From positions 1 through 64,000 of the forward strand of contig NZ_QYCP01000078.1 of the NCBI RefSeq assembly GCF_025506275.1: a stretch of DNA of 64,000 nucleotides. Direction: 5' to 3'. This document shows, piece by piece, positions 43,733 through 51,756 of the stretch; within the stretch, counting starts at the first letter, position 1, and each line of letters begins with the position of its first letter. The stretch comes from Brevibacterium permense. GTDB taxonomy: Bacteria; Actinomycetota; Actinomycetes; Actinomycetales; Brevibacteriaceae. The notes under the pieces are model-generated. The model worked only from the letters and a program-made list of their open reading frames with translations. It was not told the DNA's origin and made no database searches. A program made the translations under genes and the position numbers.

Positions 43733-45553
43733 CTATTCGCGGTCGTCGGACTTCTTGCGACGGCTGAGCAGCCAGCCGCCTCCGCCGAGGACGACGATGA
43801 CCGCTGCCGCGATGCCGATCCAGCCGCCGGCGCCCATTCCGCCTCCGGTGGCTTCCTCTTCGCTGACGGGTTCGACCGAGGAATATCCCCAGTAGCCGAC
43901 CTGGTTGGCGATAGCACCGCCGTCGCTGGGCTGTTTGGTGAAGTTGTCGAACCGGTCGGAGCGGTAGGCCTCGAGCTGGTTCGGGTACCACAGTGTCACC
44001 GAGGGGGCTTCCTCGTAGTGGATGGCCTGGGCCTTCTGCACGAGGTCCTGACGTTTGGCCTGGTCGAGCTCGACGTGCTGAGCCTGATAGAGCTTGTCGA
44101 ATTCCTTGTTGCACCAGCCGTCCTGGCTGGTGCCGCCGTTGCCGTCGGCGTCGGGGCGCTGACCGCAGGTGTTGATGCTCAGCTGGTAGTCGGGATCGGG
44201 ATTGATCGACCAGCCGGAGAAGTACATATCGTAGTCGCCCTTGGTGGTGCGTTCGGACACCGTGTCGACGTCAGAGGACTCGTTCTTCAGGTCGATGCCG
44301 ATGTCCTTCATCCACGGTTTGATGAACTTCGCGGTGCTCTGTTCGATCGGCGCGTCGGCGTCGGTGAGGAAGCGCAGCTGCAGCTTCTCACCGTCCTTCT
44401 CGCGGATGCCGCCGGATCCTTCCTTCCAGCCGGCGCCGTCGAGCAGCTTCTTCGCCTTGGCCACGTCGAATCCGCTGATGACGGAGTTGTCGGACTTGAG
44501 TGCCCAGTCCGGGTAGACGGCGGGAATGAAGCTCGTGGCCGGCTGCGCATAGTCCTGCATGACCTGTTTGCGCAGGGTCTCGGTGTCGATGCCGGCGCGG
44601 ATTGCCTGACGGACCTTTTTGTCCTTGAGCGCCTCATTGCCGGTGCCGAATTCCTTGCCCTCGGCGTCGGCGACGCCCGGATTGATGGAGATTCCGTTGA
44701 AGCGGCGGCCGTTGCCGTCGTTGAGTTCGACGTTGTCCGCGTTCTCCAGCGCCGTGAACTGGTCGGGGCTGAGCCCTGTGATGAAGTCGACTTCGCCGGA
44801 GCGGATCGCCTGCACCTGCGCATCGGAGTTCGTGTAGTAGCGGTACTGGATCTCGTCGAGCTTCGGCTTGCCGCGCCAGAAGTTCGGGTTCGCTTTGAGC
44901 GTGATCGATTTGTTCGCCTGGTAGCTCTCGAGTTGGAAGGGTCCCGAGCCGACGGACTTCTCATCGTTCTTGAACTCGCCGGGCTTGTCGATCTTCGACC
45001 AGACGTGCTCGGGCACGACGGGGATCTCTTGGCCGGGGTTGTTCGCCTGCGGCTTCTTCAGAGTGATCCTGACGGTGTCGTCGTCGGGGGTCTCGACCTT
45101 GTCGAAGTTCTCGACGAGGCTGCCGTTCGCCACCGCCATCTCTTCCTTCTCCATCATCTGGTTGTAGGTCCAGGCGACGTCTTTCGAGGTCAGCGGTTCA
45201 CCGTCGGACCATTTCATGTCCGGACGGATCGTGTAGGTCCAGACCTTGCCCTCGGAGTCCGTGTTCCATTCGGTGGCGAGCCCCTCGGTGACCGAACCGT
45301 CCTTGGCGTCGTTGGCCACGAGGTTCTCGTACATGTACCGGAAGGTGTTCGTCGGCACGAGGTAGAAGGACGTGAACGGGTTGAAGGAGTCGATGAAACC
45401 GTCGGTGGCGATCCGCAGCACGTTCTCGGAGGCCGGAGCCTCCGAGGTGGCGGCCTGCGCCGGGGAGGCGGCCATCGATCCGGCAAGGGCGAGTGCTGCG
45501 ACTCCGGCCAGGCACCGTTGCCAGCCTCTGCGCAGTGAGTGTGAAGTGAACAT
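43733..45553 (-). CDS. Oligopeptide-binding protein (SBP family 5) with C-terminal membrane anchor
   Basis: A 606-residue extracellular solute-binding protein starting MFTSHSLRRG. The signal peptide ends near SPAQAATS without a lipobox Cys. The body matches SBP_bac_5 (ENVLRIATDGFIDSFNPF, FELEWNTDSEGKVWTYTIRPDMKWSDGEPLTSKDV-like region, later LWYPNQLEAYRSDRF). A Gly-rich stretch and one hydrophobic helix (about 578-596) then end in SRRKKSDDRE. It therefore appears held by a C-terminal helix rather than by lipid, unusual for this family. First gene of the importer. Confidence 0.9.
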   Translation of the reverse strand: MFTSHSLRRGWQRCLAGVAALALAGSMAASPAQAATSEAPASENVLRIATDGFIDSFNPFTSFYLVPTNTFRYMYENLVANDAKDGSVTEGLATEWNTDSEGKVWTYTIRPDMKWSDGEPLTSKDVAWTYNQMMEKEEMAVANGSLVENFDKVETPDDDTVRITLKKPQANNPGQEIPVVPEHVWSKIDKPGEFKNDEKSVGSGPFQLESYQANKSITLKANPNFWRGKPKLDEIQYRYYTNSDAQVQAIRSGEVDFITGLSPDQFTALENADNVELNDGNGRRFNGISINPGVADAEGKEFGTGNEALKDKKVRQAIRAGIDTETLRKQVMQDYAQPATSFIPAVYPDWALKSDNSVISGFDVAKAKKLLDGAGWKEGSGGIREKDGEKLQLRFLTDADAPIEQSTAKFIKPWMKDIGIDLKNESSDVDTVSERTTKGDYDMYFSGWSINPDPDYQLSINTCGQRPDADGNGGTSQDGWCNKEFDKLYQAQHVELDQAKRQDLVQKAQAIHYEEAPSVTLWYPNQLEAYRSDRFDNFTKQPSDGGAIANQVGYWGYSSVEPVSEEEATGGGMGAGGWIGIAAAVIVVLGGGGWLLSRRKKSDDRE

Positions 45554-45736
45554 CTTCGTCTTTCTTCTCGTGCGGTGATTCACTTGTCCTCCCCTGACCC
45601 GGGTGAATCGGGGTGTTCTCCCGGGTCAGAGCAGATGTGTTCTCCATCACTCTACGTTCGAAGTGACGTGAAAACGGCACAACAACGCACAAATATGCCT
45701 GCCGGTCACTGTGCAGATGCCACAGGCGACTCGAAA

Positions 45737-47236
45737 TCAGCTGCCGTGGGCAAGGGGCTCGGCGGCGGTTTCGCGATCATCCGGGTTCAGCGGGCGCAGT
45801 TCGGTCTCGCCCGCCTCGGCGAGGATTTCAGCGATCGTCTGCCCGCGGCGGATGATGCTGAACTCGATGCCGCCGTCAGGAGCAGTGCGGTAGCCGAAGA
45901 TCGGCACTCGCGGGAGCAGATTGTAGGAGAACGGATTCGAGAAGTAATAGGCACCTGTCTCGGGCACGGCGACGAGGTCACCTGCGTCGAGACGCGGCAG
46001 CATCCGATCCCGGGCCAGGAGGTCGCCGGAGAAGCAGGCGGGTCCGGCGACGTCGGTCGGGACGATCTCGGTGTCGGCCTCCTCGGCGGTCTTGGGGTTC
46101 CCGTCCGGGGTGAACGGCAGGATCCGCAGGGGCCAGTCGTTCGGGGCATAGGCGGTACGGGTGGCGACTTGGACACCGGCCTGGGTCATGACGATCCGGC
46201 GCCCGCCGGTGGTCTTTGCGTATTCGACGCGGGTGAGGATGGTGCCGGCCTTGGCGAGGAGGGCGCGGCCGAATTCGGTGACGATGTCGAAGCCGAACAG
46301 GCCCGGCACCTCCTCCTCGAGAACCGAGCGGTAGTCGGCGAAGGTCGGGTTGATGTCCTCACCGTCGAAGTTCACCGACAGTCCCCCTCCGATGTCGATG
46401 CGCGTGATCCGCCTGGTCGAGGCACGGGAGTTGATCTCCTCGGCGAGGTCGACGGCGGCGCGGATTCCGACGGCGGCCTTGTCGAGGCTGATGCCCTGCG
46501 AGCCGGAGTGGACGTGGATCTGGCTCAGCCATGGGCGAGCGAGGTAGGCCTCGATGAGGACCTCGCGGAGGCCCGGGTCGGCGAGTCCGATACCGAATTT
46601 CGAGGTTTCGGTGGCTGTGCTCAAGGCGCCGATCGCGCCCGTGCCCGACTGCGGATTGATGCGGATTCCGATCTTCGCCGAGGCGGCCGTGCTGTTCCGA
46701 TCCGCCAGGATCGTGTCGAGGCGGGAGAGTTCGTCGAAGTTGTCGACGTTGATCGAGACGCCGAGGTCGACGGCTCGGTACAGTTCGGCCCAGGTCTTGG
46801 CCGGGGAGTCGAAGACGATGCGGTCGGGGGCGAACCCGGCCGAGAGTGCGAGTTCGAGTTCGCCGGGGCTGGCGACCTCGCAGCCGGCTCCCGCCTCGGC
46901 GAATCGGCGCAGCAGCGACGGCAGCGGCACCGCCTTGCACGCCACTGCGTGGAGCACCTCGCGGTCCGATGCGAATGCCGAGGTCAGCCGGTGGAAGGCG
47001 GTGTCGACCCAGTCGAGATCTATGAGCCCGAGCACGGCCGCTTCATCGGTCAGCGCGGGAACGTTGTCCGACTGCGCGGAGGCGTTTGCCAGCGGTGCAG
47101 GAGCCGAATCCGACTGCGCGGAGACATGTGCCGACTGCGCCGGATCGGCTGAGCGGTGAGGCGACACACTGTTCTCTGCGATCGTTCGGATTGCTCGGGC
47201 GCGACGGTTCGGAATCGCATGGTGGTGACTGGGCAT
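45737..47236 (-). CDS. PLP-dependent decarboxylase-like enzyme (fold III, DapDC/Y4yA type)
   Basis: A 499-residue fold III PLP enzyme related to diaminopimelate decarboxylase and the Y4yA group. After a disordered 65-residue front, PLP Lys101 lies in HAVACKAV. Other family marks are EVASPGELELAL, HVHSGSQ, the GGG phosphate loop (283-285), EFGR (321), Cys401 in CFSGD and GAYYFSNPFSYN. All key active-site residues are kept, so decarboxylation of a diamino acid such as DAP is plausible. AAAGGA precedes ATG 47236. It lies between a PucR regulator and the importer. Confidence 0.82.
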   Translation of the reverse strand: MPSHHHAIPNRRARAIRTIAENSVSPHRSADPAQSAHVSAQSDSAPAPLANASAQSDNVPALTDEAAVLGLIDLDWVDTAFHRLTSAFASDREVLHAVACKAVPLPSLLRRFAEAGAGCEVASPGELELALSAGFAPDRIVFDSPAKTWAELYRAVDLGVSINVDNFDELSRLDTILADRNSTAASAKIGIRINPQSGTGAIGALSTATETSKFGIGLADPGLREVLIEAYLARPWLSQIHVHSGSQGISLDKAAVGIRAAVDLAEEINSRASTRRITRIDIGGGLSVNFDGEDINPTFADYRSVLEEEVPGLFGFDIVTEFGRALLAKAGTILTRVEYAKTTGGRRIVMTQAGVQVATRTAYAPNDWPLRILPFTPDGNPKTAEEADTEIVPTDVAGPACFSGDLLARDRMLPRLDAGDLVAVPETGAYYFSNPFSYNLLPRVPIFGYRTAPDGGIEFSIIRRGQTIAEILAEAGETELRPLNPDDRETAAEPLAHGS

Positions 47237-47334
47237 AACGTCCTTTGTTCGAGATCTGTTGTCACTTTAGGACGGCTGACCTCGAAGAACGCACGATAAT
47301 TCGCCAATGTTCGCGGGGGCTGATTGTAGGTTTC

Positions 47335-49230
47335 TCACGACCGGTCGTGAGCGAGCACGGAGAGTTCGAGCCAGAGCCGCTCGGCCGGTTCCGCCGTTGA
47401 GAGACCGGTGATCTCCTCGATCCGGCCGAGGCGATGTCGCAGCGAATTCGTGTGCACATGAAGTCGGCGGGAGGCCTCGGCCGAGTTGCCGACCGTGGCG
47501 AAGTAGACGCGCAGGGTCTCGAGCAGGCTGCCGTTGTGCTGACCGTCGTGAGCGGCCAGTGCCTGTGCCGGACCGAGCACTCCGGCGCCCGACGGAGTCC
47601 GGTGGCCGGTGGGTGCTCGCCCGTCGGCCGGTCCGGGCCCGCCGCCGATCACGCGCTCATCTGCGGCCAGCAGCGTATCGGCGACCCGCAGACCGACGAC
47701 CCTCGCTGCCACGTCGCGGATGGTCGCCCCGACGATTCGGCCGTGAGCACTCGGACTTCGGAGCGTGCCCGAACTCATCTGTGGGGTCGGGTCCACGTCC
47801 TCGCCGTCGTCCTCGCCAGGACCCGCCTCGGTGACGGTCTGCACGGCGTCTACAACGTATGCGGCTTCGGTCCACGACCGGTGAACGGCATCGAGGCGGT
47901 CGACCGGGGTGCCGACTCCGAAGCACAGGGTCTCCGAATTCGGCAGGGACCTGCGCAGAGCGGCGATGACGTGATCGCGCACCTGACCGGCGTTCATCGG
48001 CTCGCTCATCTGCACCAATGCCGCGAGGTGGACCCGGCCCCCGGTTCCGGATCGACCCATGCTGACATCTGCCGGGCCGACAGGGACAGAACCATATCCG
48101 GCATGTGCGGCACCGGCGGAGCTCACGTGCGCGAGCACGGCATCGGCGAAGGCGGCCCGCAGATGGAACCGCAGGACGGGCTCTCGGTCGGGGGCCACCT
48201 CGGTGAAGGCAAGCACGCAGAAGCTACCCGAGAACGGCAGCGACAGCAGGGTCGCCGACGGCCCGAGATCGGCCGAGCCGGCGAGGATCCCGCCGAGAGC
48301 CTCCCGGCGGATGCGCTTCTCGAACGGTGACCGGCGCAGGGTCCGCAGCATCACCGGCAGGGCCGCGCGGGCTGCGTCGCGCAGCACCTCGCGCAGCGGT
48401 TCGGGGTCGACCTCGGCCGGGTAGGCCGCCCAGATCGTCCCGATGAGCTCGCCCTCGCTGCGCAGGGCGATGACCGATCGGGCCGGTGATGTGCCTTCGG
48501 CGGGACGTTCGACGACATCGGTGGAACGGCGGATCGTGTCGAGGAACCCGGATTCCTCAAGCTCGGCGATCCGCCAGTCGGGAATGGCCCCGGACAGGAT
48601 CGTCTCGCGACGGATCTCATCGAGTTCGTCGCCGAGGTTGGCATGCGCGAGCACTCGCGAGGCCGGGTCCTCGATCGTGATCGAGGCGCCCGTGGTTTCG
48701 GCGATGACGGCGGCCAGGGCGCTGAGGTCGTCGACATCAGGCCAGGCCAGGGCGCTCGTCGCCCCTTCGATGAGCTGTCGCAGATGGACGAGGATCTCCG
48801 ACCACGTCACATGCGGCGATCGTTCGAGGAGGACCGGAGCCCGGCCCAAACTCCCCCGCAGGTCGACCTCGTCGCCGAGGTGGCTGTGCGTTCCGGGCGG
48901 GACGACGAGGGCGGCGGCTCCCGCATAGTCGGTCAGCACGGAATCGAGCCCGGCAGGGCTGCGCACCGGTTCGGTGACGAGGACGACTGTGCCGTTCAAG
49001 GAGCCGTGGTCGGCGGCCTCGGCGGTCGAACCCGTGCGTGGAGCAGTGAGCGGAGCCGTGCGTGGAGCAGTGAGCGCTGCGGCCGACGGCTCTGTGGAAG
49101 CGGCTGGCAGGTCGAAGCCGAATTCGACTCGCGCGACCGCGACGTCGTCGGCCACCTCCGTCAGCGGCAGGAGGAACCCCTCCGTGTCCCGTATCAGGCG
49201 GGACAGTCGCGGACTCGCGGTGTCGGTCAT
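47335..49230 (-). CDS. PucR-type transcriptional regulator
   Basis: A 631-residue regulator. The front half resembles the PucR N-terminal and GAF-like sensory regions (LAAVIAETTGASITIEDPASRVLAHANLGDELDEIRRETIL). The C-terminus carries the PucR helix-turn-helix (LLETLRVYFATVGNSAEASRRLHVHTNSLRHRLGRIEEITGL). Members control purine, amino-acid and GABA catabolism. Lying at the head of the decarboxylase-importer string, it is the natural candidate to control the block. Confidence 0.85.
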   Translation of the reverse strand: MTDTASPRLSRLIRDTEGFLLPLTEVADDVAVARVEFGFDLPAASTEPSAAALTAPRTAPLTAPRTGSTAEAADHGSLNGTVVLVTEPVRSPAGLDSVLTDYAGAAALVVPPGTHSHLGDEVDLRGSLGRAPVLLERSPHVTWSEILVHLRQLIEGATSALAWPDVDDLSALAAVIAETTGASITIEDPASRVLAHANLGDELDEIRRETILSGAIPDWRIAELEESGFLDTIRRSTDVVERPAEGTSPARSVIALRSEGELIGTIWAAYPAEVDPEPLREVLRDAARAALPVMLRTLRRSPFEKRIRREALGGILAGSADLGPSATLLSLPFSGSFCVLAFTEVAPDREPVLRFHLRAAFADAVLAHVSSAGAAHAGYGSVPVGPADVSMGRSGTGGRVHLAALVQMSEPMNAGQVRDHVIAALRRSLPNSETLCFGVGTPVDRLDAVHRSWTEAAYVVDAVQTVTEAGPGEDDGEDVDPTPQMSSGTLRSPSAHGRIVGATIRDVAARVVGLRVADTLLAADERVIGGGPGPADGRAPTGHRTPSGAGVLGPAQALAAHDGQHNGSLLETLRVYFATVGNSAEASRRLHVHTNSLRHRLGRIEEITGLSTAEPAERLWLELSVLAHDRS

Positions 49231-49288
49231 GCTCCCACTGTAGTCAACGAGCGCCCACGGTCGGGAGGATCCGCATCAACGGAACCGG

Positions 49289-49380
49289 TCGCCTCGGCGG
49301 GGATGAACCGGACGGGTCAGCCGCCTCGGCGGGGTGGGATGAACCGGACGGGTCAGCCGCCTCGGCGGGGTGGGGCTGAG
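49289..49380. repeat. 36-bp tandem repeat carrying the CCGCCTCGGCGG word
   Basis: A complete 36-base unit lies at 49321-49356, preceded by a 32-base variant (49289-49320) and followed by a partial copy from 49357. Each begins with the 12-mer and includes ATGAACCGGACGGGTCAG in the full copies. It is intergenic, between two minus-strand genes. Confidence 0.8.
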
Positions 49381-49412
49381 TCGAATCAACCATCCGTCTC
49401 GGCAGGGGTAGA

Positions 49413-50174
49413 TCATTCCGGGGAGAAGAATTTGAACTGGAGGGCGCGGACGACGAGCTGTGCGAGATTGCGCGCCCCCAGTTTGAGGCGCAGGTTGCGG
49501 GCGTGCGACTTCATGGTGGACATGGCCACCGATTGGTCCGCGGCGATCTCCTCATAGCTGTGGCCCTGGCAGAGCAGGGTGAGCAGCTCCATCTCGCGGG
49601 CGGTCAGCTGCGGTGCCTCGTCGGGGGCGTCCGGCAGGGGATCTCCGCTGATGACGATATCCTCGGCCAGCCCTCTGAGCAGTTCGGGGCTCTCCCCCGC
49701 CGAGGCGGCCCGCACGATCGAGACGAGTTCCCTCTCCCCGGCCGTCTTGTTGATCACGGCGAGTGCGCCGGCTTCGAGCCCGCGGGCGATTCCCGGACCG
49801 GGCGATACGGTCGTCAGGAGCACTACGCGGGCTTCGGAGTCGAGGTCCATGATCGCCGCCGTCGCATCGACGCCGCTCATTCCCGGCGGCATGTTGACGT
49901 CCATGAGGACGAGGTCGGGCCGTTCGGCATCGAAGGCGGCGATGGCCTCTTCGCCGGAGTGGACGGGGTCGAGGACACGGAAGGAACCCGCATCATCGAG
50001 CGCCTGGGCCACCGCTCGGGTCGTCCACGAATCGTCATCGACGACAAGCACGGAGGTGCGTGCGGCGGAGTCAGGGGTCATGTAGTGGTCGGCCTGCGGC
50101 ATGGTCGTCTCCGGTCCCACGTGAGGGGCCGCCTCCGAGGTCCGGTGCGGGGCCGCGTGGGAGTGCGACGTCAT
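49413..50174 (-). CDS. NarL/FixJ-type response regulator
   Basis: A 253-residue regulator. After a 40-residue His/Ala-rich front, the receiver domain shows VLVVDDD, phospho-acceptor Asp in LVLMDVNMPPG and a Lys in AVINKTAGE. The C-terminal LuxR-type helix-turn-helix is LTAREMELLTLLCQGHSYEEIAADQSVAMSTMKSHARNL. Its ATG overlaps the kinase stop as TGATG, so the two form a two-component pair. The true start may be the later ATG before TPDSAARTSV. Confidence 0.87.
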   Translation of the reverse strand: MTSHSHAAPHRTSEAAPHVGPETTMPQADHYMTPDSAARTSVLVVDDDSWTTRAVAQALDDAGSFRVLDPVHSGEEAIAAFDAERPDLVLMDVNMPPGMSGVDATAAIMDLDSEARVVLLTTVSPGPGIARGLEAGALAVINKTAGERELVSIVRAASAGESPELLRGLAEDIVISGDPLPDAPDEAPQLTAREMELLTLLCQGHSYEEIAADQSVAMSTMKSHARNLRLKLGARNLAQLVVRALQFKFFSPE

Positions 50175-51652
50175 CAGGCGTCAACCTTGTCCCGGCCGCC
50201 CTTCGTGCGGCTGCCGTTGCTGAGGCTGCCGTTGCTGAGGCGGTAGGTCTCGTCGCCCGAGAGGGCGGAACCAGCGGTGTCCGTGCCCGTGAGTCGGACG
50301 GGGGCGTCGGTGGCGGCCGCCTCGGCAGAGATCGGCAACGTACCTGTTGCCCCTGCGCTGGTGTCGAAGTCGTCATCGACGACGTCGATCATGTCCGCGT
50401 TCGAGGAAGACCGCGCGGTTTCCGCTTTCGAGGGAGCCGGAGCTGAAGGGGTGATAAAACGGATCGGCAGGGCCACCTCGACGACGGTTCTCCTCCGTTC
50501 ATCCTCGTCCACCCGGCAGACGCCGCCCACGGCCGTGGCCCGGCGGGACAGAGACCGCGGCGCCTTGGTCAGGGCGGTCGGGGATTCGTTCGTGCTGCGG
50601 CAGAGCAGTTCGGCCCGGTCACCGCGCTCACCTCGCATTTCGACGGCGAGGGTGGCGGGGGTGCCCGGAACGGAGTGGCGGATGACGTTCGTGGCGAGCT
50701 CGAGCATGACGGCCCGGAAATGGTGTGACATGGTGCCGGTCGCGTGGGTCGGCAGCGGGGAGAGTTCAGTGGTCAGCGGAACGGAACCGGCCGCACACCC
50801 GTCCTCGATCGCCGTCGTCAGCTGCTCCGCCTCGGCGCGGAACCGAACCCGAGAGGTGGCGGAGTCCCCGGTGCAGGCCTCGGTCTCCCACCTGCTCAGG
50901 CTCGTCACCAGCTGTCGGAGCCGTTTCGTGGCCTCGGCGTTGACCAGCGCCAACTCGGCGAGGAGGCGGTCCGCGGTCTCGGGATCGCTTTCCTTGGCCA
51001 GGGTGCGGATGATCGCGGATTCGGTGGTCAGCGAGTGCGAGATGGTGTCGTGCATGTCGCTGGTGAACCGGGCGCGCATGGCATCGAGTGACTTCTCGTG
51101 GTCGACGGCGGCGCGTTCGCGACGCTCGATCTCACTGCGGATTCGAGCCTCGACGAAGGACGCGCACAGGCCGAGGATCGAGTAGGTCAGCCAGCCGTAG
51201 CCGAGGTCGGTGAGTCCTTCGAAGCCGGCGTCGTAGGATCCGAGTCGGGTCGATGCACCGAGGTAGACGGCCAGTCCCACGGTGCCCAGCGCGAAACCGA
51301 TCCAGCGGCGGCGGCTGATCAGGACCGCGGTGGCGAGGATGAGCGCCTCGGGGAACATGTTCTCCAGGTCCGGGTAGAGCATGGAGAACGCGATGCCCAG
51401 TCCGGTCGTCGCGATGACGATGCTCAGCGGCAGGAAGCCGGCTAAGACGATGAGTCCGTAGGCGAGGATGAGCAGGCCTGCGTAGCGAGGTTCGGTGATC
51501 TCGAACGACCCGGGCACGAGGATCGTCAGACCCATGATGAGGGCCAGCAGACGGATCGGCAGATCGACGAAGCGCTGCCCCCGAAGGAAGTGCCACATTC
51601 GGGCCGGGACGCTCGCCGACGTGCCGGTCGCGCTGTCGATCTCTGAAGTCAT
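50174..51652 (-). CDS. Sensor histidine kinase paired with the NarL-type regulator
   Basis: A 492-residue membrane kinase. Residues about 25-165 hold five or six helices, with no extracellular sensor domain. The phospho-acceptor His lies in FTSDMHDTISHSLTTES, and the ATPase N box in MLELATNVIRHSVPG. The G box is weak. The C-terminal 80 residues are low complexity. The signal is unknown. The gene starts 34 bases beyond the 56-bp palindrome. Confidence 0.83.
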   Translation of the reverse strand: MTSEIDSATGTSASVPARMWHFLRGQRFVDLPIRLLALIMGLTILVPGSFEITEPRYAGLLILAYGLIVLAGFLPLSIVIATTGLGIAFSMLYPDLENMFPEALILATAVLISRRRWIGFALGTVGLAVYLGASTRLGSYDAGFEGLTDLGYGWLTYSILGLCASFVEARIRSEIERRERAAVDHEKSLDAMRARFTSDMHDTISHSLTTESAIIRTLAKESDPETADRLLAELALVNAEATKRLRQLVTSLSRWETEACTGDSATSRVRFRAEAEQLTTAIEDGCAAGSVPLTTELSPLPTHATGTMSHHFRAVMLELATNVIRHSVPGTPATLAVEMRGERGDRAELLCRSTNESPTALTKAPRSLSRRATAVGGVCRVDEDERRRTVVEVALPIRFITPSAPAPSKAETARSSSNADMIDVVDDDFDTSAGATGTLPISAEAAATDAPVRLTGTDTAGSALSGDETYRLSNGSLSNGSRTKGGRDKVDA

Positions 51653-51685
51653 GGCCTCTATTGTGCTACAACTGCATCCCCCGAA

Positions 51686-51741
51686 CTACCTGACGGCGGC
51701 CCAGCAACCTCGCGCGAGGTTGCTGGGCCGCCGTCAGGTAG
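51686..51741. repeat. Perfect 56-bp palindrome with no spacer
   Basis: The 28 bases from 51686 (CTACCTGACGGCGGCCCAGC...) are followed immediately by their exact complement ending at 51741, centred on CGCG. It lies between the gabT stop and the kinase start, both on the minus strand. No T tract follows on either strand. Confidence 0.95.
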
Positions 51742-51756
51742 CAATTGGGAGGAGGG

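Noticed and set aside
42947..45538. An 863-codon open frame on the plus strand
   Set aside because: It lies antisense to the binding-protein and permease genes, which have clear motifs, and its composition (runs of Val/Gly/Arg/Asp) is typical of the mirror frame of high-GC genes.
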